NCBI GenBank assembly: GCA_965226215.1
Contig: CBDDCH010000002.1
Span: 2,480,001 to 2,544,000 of the forward strand
Direction of reading: 5' to 3'
From: G963668345 sp965226215
GTDB taxonomy: Bacteria > Acidobacteriota > Terriglobia > Bryobacterales > UBA6623
Length of the DNA: 64,000 bases
Part shown: in pieces, positions 37,904 to 45,238 of the stretch
Numbering within the stretch: position 1 is the first letter of the stretch
Layout: each line of letters starts with the position of its first letter
Notes under the pieces: generated by a model
Told to the model about the DNA's origin: nothing
The model's input: only the letters and a program-made list of their open reading frames with translations
The model's database searches: none
Position numbers and translations under genes: made by a program

Positions 37904-38770
37904 CTAGTCTTTCTTGCGACGTAGCCATCCTCCAGGATTGAAGGTCATGACCATCGCCTCCCGAGAAAAGTCTTGCTCGAAGAGATCACTGCCCCCTTCC
38001 GCCAGGAACTTGTTGACCGCCGCCATGGGTCCGGGCCCGAAGTGGGGGTAGATAGGTACCGAGTCGTAATGGGTATCTTCGACCACGATGTAGCTACCGT
38101 GGCTGACCATCGGGGAATACATCCTCAGCTCTTGACGAACATGATGCATGTGATGGTCGGAATCCAAAACCACCAGCACTTTCTTTCCTTTAACACGCTC
38201 TGAAATCTGAGCAACAAGATCCGGGTCAGTAGAGCCGGCGTGGAAAAATTCAACATATTGATGCCAAAGCGGTACGTGAATCGCGTCCTCCACCATATCT
38301 TGAATATCTACGGTCAGTACCCTCGAGCTTGTTAGGCCCATGCCGTTGAGCGTGTGAGCCCAGTAGAGGGCCGAACCGCCGCGCCAGGTTCCCGTCTCGA
38401 TGATGAAGTCCGGTCGAATCTCATAGATCACCTCTTGCATCATCCACAGGTCGAGAGGGTTCTTGATGATTTTTACACCCAAGAACCGCATGTTGTCCCA
38501 GATGCCGAGATCGTGGAACAGCCTCATCAGCTCGTTCTGTTTCTTAAGACCCAGCTTCAAGTCGCGCTGCTCGATAATCTTCAGATAGCCCTTGCGGGCC
38601 AGCCGAGCTTGCTCGGTCAGATATTCCTTGGTGAATTCGTATTCCCTCAACGCTGCTGAGTGAACGATCAGGGAGCGCTCGACACCTTCCTGCGGTTGAA
38701 ACGATTTATCGGTCTCGAACTCCAAGACGACTTTGTCCGCTTGCAGCGCTTGGGCCGGTATCCTCTTCAC
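37904..38770 (-). CDS. CmcI-family (cephalosporin hydroxylase/rhamnosyl O-methyltransferase) protein, 3' part of a split lipoprotein fusion
   Basis: 288 aa from an in-frame GTG, but the frame stays open to the IS256 end at 38898. The true N-terminus is at 33518-33788. Residues 1-45 complete the lipoprotein-type beta domain (FVKRIPAQALQADKVVLEF, then VHSAAL); a helical linker follows. The CmcI-like Rossmann domain shows FIIETGTWRGGSALYWA (SAM motif I), LTVDIQDM, LVVLDSDHHMHHV and VVEDTHYD, acidic residues expected to bind Mg. Such enzymes O-methylate sugars. Attachment to a lipoprotein signal is surprising, since SAM is cytoplasmic. The residual frame might still be translated. Confidence 0.78.
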   Translation of the reverse strand: MKRIPAQALQADKVVLEFETDKSFQPQEGVERSLIVHSAALREYEFTKEYLTEQARLARKGYLKIIEQRDLKLGLKKQNELMRLFHDLGIWDNMRFLGVKIIKNPLDLWMMQEVIYEIRPDFIIETGTWRGGSALYWAHTLNGMGLTSSRVLTVDIQDMVEDAIHVPLWHQYVEFFHAGSTDPDLVAQISERVKGKKVLVVLDSDHHMHHVRQELRMYSPMVSHGSYIVVEDTHYDSVPIYPHFGPGPMAAVNKFLAEGGSDLFEQDFSREAMVMTFNPGGWLRRKKD

Positions 38771-38898
38771 AAATATGTACCGCCCGTGGTTTTCATAGGT
38801 TTCACTCCCGACCGGATGTTGGTTCGCCGTTGCCGTGAGGGTGAGGGGACTGAAGCGATCCAGGGTAACCTCGTTGGGGAGCGCGAGGTCAAGTTCCA

Positions 38899-40312
38899 GA
38901 GCTATAACCAGAAGTTGTGGATGAGCCTCTGAGGGGAGGCGGCGTATCCTGACGATTGAGGAAGCAACTCAATCGTTTTCTGGAAAGGAACAAGGAGGAT
39001 ACGCCATGAGTCAGTGTGAAGCTGCTGAGAGCAGCAGTCAAGTCAACCCCCAAGTCATTGATGGAAAGGAACGCTCGCCCTTGGATGAGGTGCTGCGCCA
39101 AGGAGCGCGCCAGATGCTCGTCAAGGCCGTGGAAGCCGAAGTGACCGCCTACATCGAAACGCATCAGCACGAAGTCGACCAGGACGGCCGGCGGCTGGTG
39201 GTGCGCAACGGTCACGCCCGCGAGCGCACCATCGTCAGCGGCGTGGGTCAGCTGAAGATCCAGGCGCCGCGGGTCGACGATCGCCGAGTCGATGAGCAGG
39301 GCCGGCGCTTTCGTTTCACTTCCCAGATCCTGCCGCCGTATCTGCGGCGCACGAAGAGTGTGGAGGAGTTGATCCCCTGGTTGTACCTGAAAGGGATCTC
39401 GACGGGCGATTTCAGCGAAGCGCTGAAGGCCTTGCTGGGGCCCGACGCTCCGGGCCTGTCGGCGACGACGGTGGTGCGTCTCAAAGACGTCTGGCGCCGC
39501 GAGTACGAGGCTTGGTCAAAGCGTGACCTCAGCGGCCAGCGGTTTGTTTACATTTGGGCCGATGGCATCTACTCGAATGTTCGTCTGGACGATGAACGGC
39601 AGTGTTTGCTGGTTGTGATGGGAGCACTCGAAGACGGTCGCAAGCAACTGCTGGCGGTGCACGACGGCTTTAGCGAAAGCGAACTGTCGTGGCAGGAGTT
39701 GCTGGAGGACTTGAAACGGCAGGGGCTCGAGCTGCCGCCGAAGTTGGCGGTGGGCGACGGAGCGATTGGGTTTTGGGCGGCACTGCGGAAAGTCTATCCG
39801 GCGACCGGTGAGCAACGCTGCTGGCTCCACAAGACGGCCAACGTGCTCAATAAGCTGCCGCAGAGCATGCAGGGCAAAGCCAAGCAGGCGCTGCGCGACA
39901 TCTATCTTGCCGAGAGTCGGCAGACGGCGGAGGCCGCTCTGGACCGTTTCAAGAACCTATACGAGAAGAAGTTCCCCAAAGCGGTCGAGTGCCTGGAAAA
40001 AGACCGCCAAGTGCTGCTGGCTTTCTACGACTTTCCGGCCGAGCACTGGGGGCACTTGCGGACGACGAACCCGATCGAGTCCACCTTTGCGACGGTCCGT
40101 TTGCGGCAGCGACGAACGAAGGGTTGTGGCAGCCGCGAAGCGTCGTTAACGATGGTCTTCATGCTGGCCCGCCAAGCCGAGCGCCACTGGCGACGCCTGA
40201 ACGGTTCGGAAGTGATTGTTCATGTCTTAGAGGGAAAGGTTTTCAAGGATGGATTGATGGTTCAGGAAAACGCCGCCTGACCTCGCCCATCCACAACATT
40301 TGACAATATCTC
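38899..40312 (+). mobile_element. IS256-family insertion sequence, copy d
   Basis: 1,414 bp, transposase on the plus strand, so inverted relative to copies a-c. Left flank CAAGTTCCA is the reverse complement of the left flank of copy c; right flank TACGACCC has no partner at either IS. The missing duplication suggests a deletion beside this copy in addition to the inversion. Confidence 0.94.
39006..40280 (+). CDS. IS256-family transposase (copy d)
   Basis: A 424-aa intact frame, with catalytic D186, D251, CWLH and E358. Private changes include S for R after DGF (near residue 223) and I for M in VGDGAIGFW, next to the second catalytic Asp. Strong AAGGAGGAT ribosome site. Probably active. Confidence 0.94.
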   Translation: MSQCEAAESSSQVNPQVIDGKERSPLDEVLRQGARQMLVKAVEAEVTAYIETHQHEVDQDGRRLVVRNGHARERTIVSGVGQLKIQAPRVDDRRVDEQGRRFRFTSQILPPYLRRTKSVEELIPWLYLKGISTGDFSEALKALLGPDAPGLSATTVVRLKDVWRREYEAWSKRDLSGQRFVYIWADGIYSNVRLDDERQCLLVVMGALEDGRKQLLAVHDGFSESELSWQELLEDLKRQGLELPPKLAVGDGAIGFWAALRKVYPATGEQRCWLHKTANVLNKLPQSMQGKAKQALRDIYLAESRQTAEAALDRFKNLYEKKFPKAVECLEKDRQVLLAFYDFPAEHWGHLRTTNPIESTFATVRLRQRRTKGCGSREASLTMVFMLARQAERHWRRLNGSEVIVHVLEGKVFKDGLMVQENAA

Positions 40313-40589
40313 TACGACCCCAGCGCCACCACAATAGCCCTGTGACAGCTGCCACTGTGAGCAAGACAGGGTCATAGACCCAGCCCATCGAGCACAGAAG
40401 GAAAACCGCGTTGCTTAGGCAAGCAGCTCCCAGAGCAAAGCCGAATATCCAGCTCTCGGCTCTAGTCAGAGTGGCGGCGACGCCCCCCAGTTGGGCAAGC
40501 AGAAGGCGACCCAAAAGGCACGCGGTCAAGACGGTCAGAGCCGAGCCGAACAGAATGCCGGCCACCTTGTCGAGAGCTTCTATGGGCAT
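40313..40589 (-). pseudogene. 5' part of a membrane protein gene, cut by IS256 copy d
   Basis: ATG start (MPIEALDKVAGILFGSALT), then three hydrophobic segments (LTVLTACLLGRLLL, ESWIFGFALGAACLSNAVFLL, VLLTVAAVTGLLWW), ending WRWGR at the IS. This looks like the N-terminus of a polytopic glycosyltransferase-like protein. The 3' part at 35203-36495 is the only candidate continuation. After undoing the inversion the two parts are on the same strand with only the IS between them, but a central region of some 200-300 aa is absent. Confidence 0.62.
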
Positions 40590-40742
40590 GGTTCAGTGAA
40601 AGCGACGATGCATGCGCGACTGGCGCGTCTCGAAGTTATCGCTCTTGGGCGGCAATGGGCTGACGGGGCCGCAGGTCCACAGCGGTCGACCGCGATCGAT
40701 CACCATGCCGCAATCCGATTCCGATCCGAGCGTTGGCGGCCC

Positions 40743-41120
40743 TCAGCCTGATCTCAGCTTGAGCTTTACCAGAGCCGAATACTGCGGGGTGACGTCAATG
40801 AGCCGCGGTCCCGAGGCATCATACACCACGATGTTTTTTCGCTGGATGGCCCGTAGCGTGTCCTCCTTGCTCAAAACGTATGTTTCGACGGGTGCTGAAC
40901 CCGGCTTCGGGGAAATGTGATTGTGGCCGGGCCCCAAATATACGTCGTACAGATGAACCAGCCGAAACGCTTCGTGGGCAATCGATAGATGGAAAATCAT
41001 TTCCGGCACGCTGGTCAACACGATCGTCTTCGTGGGGTGAAGATTCCTCGCTTGGGAGACGTCCGAGATCAGCTGTTTAACCGAGAGACTCAACGGTTGA
41101 TAGTAATTCACCTCTTGATA
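40743..41120 (-). pseudogene. Frameshifted C-terminal part of the adjacent membrane protein
   Basis: About 125 residues (QEVNYYQPLSLSVKQLIS, IVLTSVPEMIFHLSIAHE, VYDASGPRLIDVTPQYS) follow directly on the membrane protein at 41108-42196, but in another frame. A single-base shift near 41110-41120 separates them. The tail looks like an extracytoplasmic alpha/beta domain. Confidence 0.7.
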
Positions 41121-42196
41121 GGCCCTGCGAACGAGCCCCACAAGAACAACCCGAGGCACATAACCGCTGCAACGCGGTACACCTTCGTAGCTTGTACGGC
41201 CAACACAGCCGCCCAGCCACCCAGCATGGCCAAACCGAGGGTCGGAATCACGAGATAGTAGTCCGAGCGATGCTCGCGAGCGGGCAAGTAAGGGGTGAGG
41301 CTCAACAGGAACCATGCCAGGAAGAACAGCCCCAGGAAATTCTTTCGGCGGGCCTGATGGACTGCCACGGCCAGCAAAGGAATACCAACAAGCAGGGCGA
41401 AAACGACCGGCTCGTGGGCGGCCACCGACGATCTCCAATAGTGCAGTAGGCTGCCCACGAAGCCCGCGGCGTCAAAATGTGGCTGGTAGACTCCTCGGCC
41501 CGCCTCCTGTACTGCCCCCCATTGCAGCCAGCCGAGCCCGGCGGAGCCAAGAAGCATCACGGAGACGTGCAGCCAATAGCGACGATAGATGAGTGCGACA
41601 TAGGCGAGTAGCACGGCCGGATAGACGACCATCATTTCGTGCGCTCCGAAACCGAGCACGAAAGTCATCCACTGCCCCCAATAGTAAACCGAGCGGCTCG
41701 TGGCGACAAAACAAAGGAAAAGCCAGAAGCCAAGCAAGAAAAAGAACGCACAAAGGATCTGATTGTAGGCCGAGGTCCAGGTTAGGCTTGTCGCCAGACC
41801 GTGGTGCAGCCCCCACAGGGAAGCCGCCACGAAGCCTGCCCATCGCTGCTTTGTCACTCGATGAGTGATCGCCGCCAGCAGCCAGAGATTCACGACGTGA
41901 GTAGCGAAAGCCAGCACGCGGTAGGGAAAGGCGTCCAAGCCAAACCATTGGTAGAAATAGTAAAAAAACAGACGTTCACTCAGAGGGCGAAACTGTCCCC
42001 AGTGTCTCGGCTCCCAGATGGCCGGCCAGAACTCCTGATCCGGCAGCGCAACCAGCAGCAACAACGAGAAGTCATCTTTGTGAAACCAAGACCACAGCCC
42101 GCGATAGTAAAGCAGCAGGCTAAGAAAGGCCGGTATCGTCCAGTAAAGAGCGGCGAAAAGGAGACGCAGTCGGGTTTTTGAGGGAACTTCGCTCAC
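41108..42196 (-). CDS. Polytopic membrane protein, GT39/ArnT-like, C-terminus frameshifted
   Basis: 362 aa, about nine to ten TM helices (LLFAALYWTIPAFLSLLLYY, VLAFATHVVNLWLLAAI, MMVVYPAVLLAYVALIYR, VFALLVGIPLLAVAV, LGLAMLGGWAAVLAVQA). The first loop has the acidic FHKDDFSLLLL, reminiscent of the catalytic Asp of polyprenyl-phosphate-sugar-dependent GT-C enzymes. It starts at GTG overlapping the lipoprotein stop in GTGA. The end IKR and stop look artificial; the natural protein continues in another frame to 40743 (about 484 aa in all). Whether the shift is real or a sequencing error cannot be told. Confidence 0.7.
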   Translation of the reverse strand: MSEVPSKTRLRLLFAALYWTIPAFLSLLLYYRGLWSWFHKDDFSLLLLVALPDQEFWPAIWEPRHWGQFRPLSERLFFYYFYQWFGLDAFPYRVLAFATHVVNLWLLAAITHRVTKQRWAGFVAASLWGLHHGLATSLTWTSAYNQILCAFFFLLGFWLFLCFVATSRSVYYWGQWMTFVLGFGAHEMMVVYPAVLLAYVALIYRRYWLHVSVMLLGSAGLGWLQWGAVQEAGRGVYQPHFDAAGFVGSLLHYWRSSVAAHEPVVFALLVGIPLLAVAVHQARRKNFLGLFFLAWFLLSLTPYLPAREHRSDYYLVIPTLGLAMLGGWAAVLAVQATKVYRVAAVMCLGLFLWGSFAGPIKR

Positions 42197-42735
42197 TTTA
42201 GGGCTACGGAAGTGGCCACCAGCCCGAGCTCGCGTGTCTCTATTTCACCGGCGGCGATCGCATTATCGAGCCGGAATTCCACTTTGGCGATCTTCTGGTC
42301 GAGCGCCTCAGCCGGCACCGGCTTGGTGAAAGTGTAGTCGCCGGGCTTGTCGAAAGTCTCGGCGCCTACCGGCACACCATTCACGGTCGCGGACAGGGTA
42401 AGAGTTTGGAGTTGTCGGATCGAAACCTCCGGCACAGTAAATCTCAGTTCAATGGTGACGGTCTCATCAGGCAGTGGCGGTGGTGGTTTCAGGGCTACCG
42501 AAAACGCCTTTTTCGTCCAACGCCAGGTACCCTGCTCTACATCGTAAAACCCTGCGAGCAACTGAACCGCCCCACGAGGGTCGGCCATATGAACCGTGGA
42601 GAGAAGCTCCGCCGGGGGCTGCGTGGGCGTAGCTGTTTCCTGCCCCGTCGGTGGATTTAATTCAGGCTCATTCTTTGGACAGGCTACGAAGAGGAGTGCC
42701 GCGGCCAGTAATGCAACAAGCACCAGTTTCCTCAT
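42193..42735 (-). CDS. Lipoprotein, paralogue of the split lipoprotein domain
   Basis: 180 aa with a lipoprotein signal (LVALLAAALLFVACPKN; lipobox FVAC), a Pro/Thr-rich linker, then a beta-sandwich-like domain: LLAGFYDVEQGTWRWTKKAF, VTIELRFTVPEVSIRQL, LTLSATVNGVPVGAETF, AKVEFRLDNAI. It aligns along its whole length with the domain at 33518-33788 plus 38771-38898, but lacks the CmcI part. It is coupled by GTGA to the membrane protein downstream. The function is unknown; the fold resembles carbohydrate-binding or Ig-like modules. Confidence 0.75.
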   Translation of the reverse strand: MRKLVLVALLAAALLFVACPKNEPELNPPTGQETATPTQPPAELLSTVHMADPRGAVQLLAGFYDVEQGTWRWTKKAFSVALKPPPPLPDETVTIELRFTVPEVSIRQLQTLTLSATVNGVPVGAETFDKPGDYTFTKPVPAEALDQKIAKVEFRLDNAIAAGEIETRELGLVATSVALK

Positions 42736-42805
42736 AGGGCAACCACGATCATACTAATAGGCAAAGGGACTGGGCAAACGAGTCGGCTGGGCGCGGAGGC
42801 GAGCG

Positions 42806-44119
42806 CTACTCCAACCTCTCGCCCCCTACATACACCGCATGGATCGCACGAGCGTTGCGGATGTCCTCGAGCGGGTTCTTGTCCAACACGATGAAATCAC
42901 CCGCTTTGCCTTTCGCCAGCGTTCCCAGTTGATTCGACACGCCGAGGGCTTCGGCGGCGTTTTTCGAGAATGATTCGATCACCTGCATCGGGGTTAGCCC
43001 GGCCTCGACCATCAACTCCATCTCCCAGTGCTCGAAGAATCCTTGGAAGCGTCCCGGCGGGCCGCTGTCGGTGCCGAAGCCGATACGGACTCCGCCGTCG
43101 GCCAACGCTTTCAGGTTGCGCGCAGCAACTTGAAATCCGTCCTTGTTGACCCCTAGCTTGGGATCTTTGGCCTGCTTGGCCCTCAATTGGGTCTTCACGC
43201 CTTCGACGACAGCCGGGCCGACAGCCAGTCGGAAGAAAGGGTCATCGAGCCAGGCGGGAGGATCGGCGTACACGAAGGTCGATTGCTCGCGGCTCAACGT
43301 CGCCGCGAGAGTCACCTTGTTCCGCTTCATCGCGGCGATCAAGGCTTCATCGACTTCGGCATCTCGAACGCTGTGCGCCAACACGTCAACCCCCGCATCG
43401 ACCAGGCCCTTCGCGTCCGAGAGTTCGTAGACATGAGCCAGAACTTTCAGTCCTCGCTTGTGAGCCTGTTTGATAATGGCGGAGTAAATCGCGGGGGACA
43501 ACTTGCGGAACGTATCATGCTCGTCGTCCACCCAGATTTTGACGATATCGGCGCCTTTGTCAGCCAGTTTATTCGTCCAAGCGCGAGCTTGTGCGGCGCC
43601 GGCCACTTCCAGAACGACCCCCTTCAAGCCGGGTATATGACTGGGATACCCGCCGAGGGAGGTGAATCCTTGCAGGGCCGTGAAAACCCGCGCGCCGCTT
43701 ATCCTCCCCCGCCGCTGCTCATCGCGAATTTCGAGGATCAGATCTTGGTCCACGCCCAGACTGGTCGTCGTGGTGACGCCGTAGCGGGCGTAGGTGCGAA
43801 GCTGCGCCTCGACATTCTCGCGGGTGTAGTTGTCGACGTCGCTTGTGAGGCCCCGGGTCATTCCCACGTGACCGTGCAGGTTGATGATGCCAGGGATTAT
43901 CGTCTTGCCGCTCAGATCGACCACCTTGGCCAGAGCCGGAACCTTGACCTTGGAGGCTGGCCCGATGCTGCGTATCTTGCCGTTGGCCAGCACGATTGTC
44001 GCGTCAGGCTGAGGCGGCCCACCGCTCCCATCGATCAGCGTCGCATGGGTCAGAACTGTTACTTGGGCCGGTAGGGCGAGAACGGCCAACAAGCCGGCCA
44101 GCAGAAAGCGAGTCATCAT
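42806..44119 (-). CDS. Exported amidohydrolase (imidazolonepropionase/dipeptidase-like)
   Basis: About 437 aa with a signal peptide (TRFLLAGLLAVLALPAQ). Amidohydrolase TIM-barrel: LHGHVG (metal HxH), DIVKIWVDD (bridging Lys), VLAHVYE and VLAHSVRD (His ligands), GFGTDSG (Asp). The C-terminal LAKGKAGDFIVLDKNPLEDI strand is typical of the composite beta domain. GGAG 8 bp before the ATG at 44119 sets the start. It probably hydrolyses a cyclic amide or dipeptide in the periplasm. Specificity is unknown. Confidence 0.88.
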   Translation of the reverse strand: MMTRFLLAGLLAVLALPAQVTVLTHATLIDGSGGPPQPDATIVLANGKIRSIGPASKVKVPALAKVVDLSGKTIIPGIINLHGHVGMTRGLTSDVDNYTRENVEAQLRTYARYGVTTTTSLGVDQDLILEIRDEQRRGRISGARVFTALQGFTSLGGYPSHIPGLKGVVLEVAGAAQARAWTNKLADKGADIVKIWVDDEHDTFRKLSPAIYSAIIKQAHKRGLKVLAHVYELSDAKGLVDAGVDVLAHSVRDAEVDEALIAAMKRNKVTLAATLSREQSTFVYADPPAWLDDPFFRLAVGPAVVEGVKTQLRAKQAKDPKLGVNKDGFQVAARNLKALADGGVRIGFGTDSGPPGRFQGFFEHWEMELMVEAGLTPMQVIESFSKNAAEALGVSNQLGTLAKGKAGDFIVLDKNPLEDIRNARAIHAVYVGGERLE

Positions 44120-44313
44120 GTTTCTTACTCCGCCACGAACGGGGACCACTGAGCAGCGGCTGGATTGTAGCACAACTCACTCGTTCGACCGGATGCTATG
44201 CTTCACCAGCTGACGGTCGAAGCACGCAATAAGCCCGCCAAAATTTCCGTAAGTATCTGTAAAACAAGGCGTTATTAGGAATTGGCTTTGTTTGGTAATT
44301 CTGTGGCTCGGTA

Positions 44314-44424
44314 GCCCACCGACGCGGACGCTGGAACAGCGCCAGGTCCGCGCTACGAGCTGCCCACGGACGCGGACGCTGGAACAGCGCCAGGTCTCCG
44401 CGCTACGAGCTGTCCACGGACGCT
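44314..44424. repeat. 48-50-bp tandem repeat, about 2.3 copies
   Basis: The unit begins GCCCACGGACGCGGACGCTG and ends CGCTACGAGCT. Copies are 44314-44361, 44362-44411 (with a 2-bp insertion) and a partial third to 44424. Inside each, GCTGG...CCAGG makes a small hairpin. Confidence 0.75.
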
Positions 44425-44848
44425 ACATGCTACTCTTGTAACCCGGCTGGTCCGACCCGTCGGATTTTTACGGATCCGACCGTCCCGCCGCACTGGAAAC
44501 CAACTGTAAACCATTGATTCCCTTTGGGTTCGACGAAATTGGGTTTGTTTGGTAATTTTGTTGCCTCGTTGATTCGCGGCTTCCGACGGCCCGTGCTCGA
44601 ATGGGCCCCGAATGCTTCGCGTGTACTCAATTACATTGTACCTTGCCAATCCAAGGAGGTCTTGGCGCCAATGGGGCTAAGCTGCTTTTAATGAGATACT
44701 TAGGCTGCGTGACATCCAGCCCGTATTTCTCATCACAGTCCGCGGTGGATGAGGCGAAAGGCCCGGCGGCCGTGACTCGCAGCGACGGTGTGTGTAGATC
44801 GCCCCAGAGTACAGCATGTCGCTAACCCGCTTTTTTCACCAGGAGCGA

Positions 44849-44874
44849 GTAGGGGCGGGCCACTGTGCCCGCCC
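44849..44874. repeat. GTAGGGGC palindromic unit 5
   Basis: GTAGGGGCGGGCCACTGTGC followed by CCGCCC, inside MITE-like copy B. Confidence 0.55.
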
Positions 44875-44937
44875 AGTAGTGTCGATGTACGATCTTTTCC
44901 ACAAATTCGCACTGAACAATGTGTACTGATCGGTAGT

Positions 44938-44963
44938 GGGCCGACACGGTGGTCGGCCCCTAC
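44938..44963. repeat. GTAGGGGC palindromic unit 6 (reverse)
   Basis: GGGCCGACACGGTGGTCGGC followed by CCCTAC. It opposes unit 5 within the same element. Confidence 0.55.
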
Positions 44964-45041
44964 GAGAACAACGGGTTTTGTGGCGAACCGGCGAAGTTTG
45001 TGAGAAAAGCGGGCTAAGCGGGTGCGATGAATCGCGCCTTC

Positions 45042-45156
45042 GACAAGCTAAAGCTTGTCCGCACCGCCAACCAGGACAAACACGAGTGTTTGTCGCCACC
45101 GTAAACGCCACCCCAGCAGACCGGCACTCAGGTAGCGACCGCCACTCTTGGCGGTC
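45042..45156. repeat. Three consecutive short perfect hairpins
   Basis: GACAAGCT/AGCTTGTC (45042-45059), GACAAACAC/GTGTTTGTC (45075-45094) and GACCGCCA/TGGCGGTC (45137-45156), each with a 2-4-nt centre. The sequences differ, but all begin with GAC and end with GTC. Located just upstream of the rmuC 3' end. Confidence 0.6.
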
Positions 45157-45238
45157 AAGAGATCGCGGCAAGGCGGGGCTTCGGCGGCGATCCGACACGA
45201 GGGCGCCCAGTGGGATCCCGCGGGCCGGAAAGCCGCCC

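Larger units (their letters stand above)
35203..38898. other. 3,696-bp inverted segment between IS256 copies c and d
   Basis: The four flanks of copies c and d do not pair as direct repeats, but pair correctly for one junction if this segment is flipped. Flipping reunites the lipoprotein-CmcI gene in frame and puts both halves of the membrane-protein gene on the same strand. Recombination between the two inverted 1.4-kb copies is the simplest cause. Confidence 0.88.
44823..45016. mobile_element. TA-flanked MITE-like element, family 1, copy B
   Basis: 194 bp from TAACCCGCTTTTTTCACC to GTGAGAAAAGCGGGCTA. The inverted repeats match those at 60394-60630, and TA is present at both ends. The interior carries two opposed GTAGGGGC palindromes and no gene. 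Confidence 0.65.
44120..45238. other. 1.1-kb intergenic, repeat-filled region
   Basis: No gene is supported. Contents from left to right: two diverged copies of a 30-bp direct repeat around GTTTGTTTGGTAATT (44279-44310 and 44536-44569), a 48-50-bp tandem repeat (44314-44424), a TA-flanked MITE-like element (44823-45016) with two GTAGGGGC palindromes inside, and three successive perfect hairpins (45042-45156). Confidence 0.65.

Noticed and set aside
38890..40320. Normal target duplication for IS256 copy d
   Set aside because: Flanks CAAGTTCCA and TACGACCC do not match; the left flank pairs with copy c instead, which led to the inversion model.
44314..44424. CRISPR array
   Set aside because: Only 2.3 directly adjacent units with no unique spacers and no cas genes.
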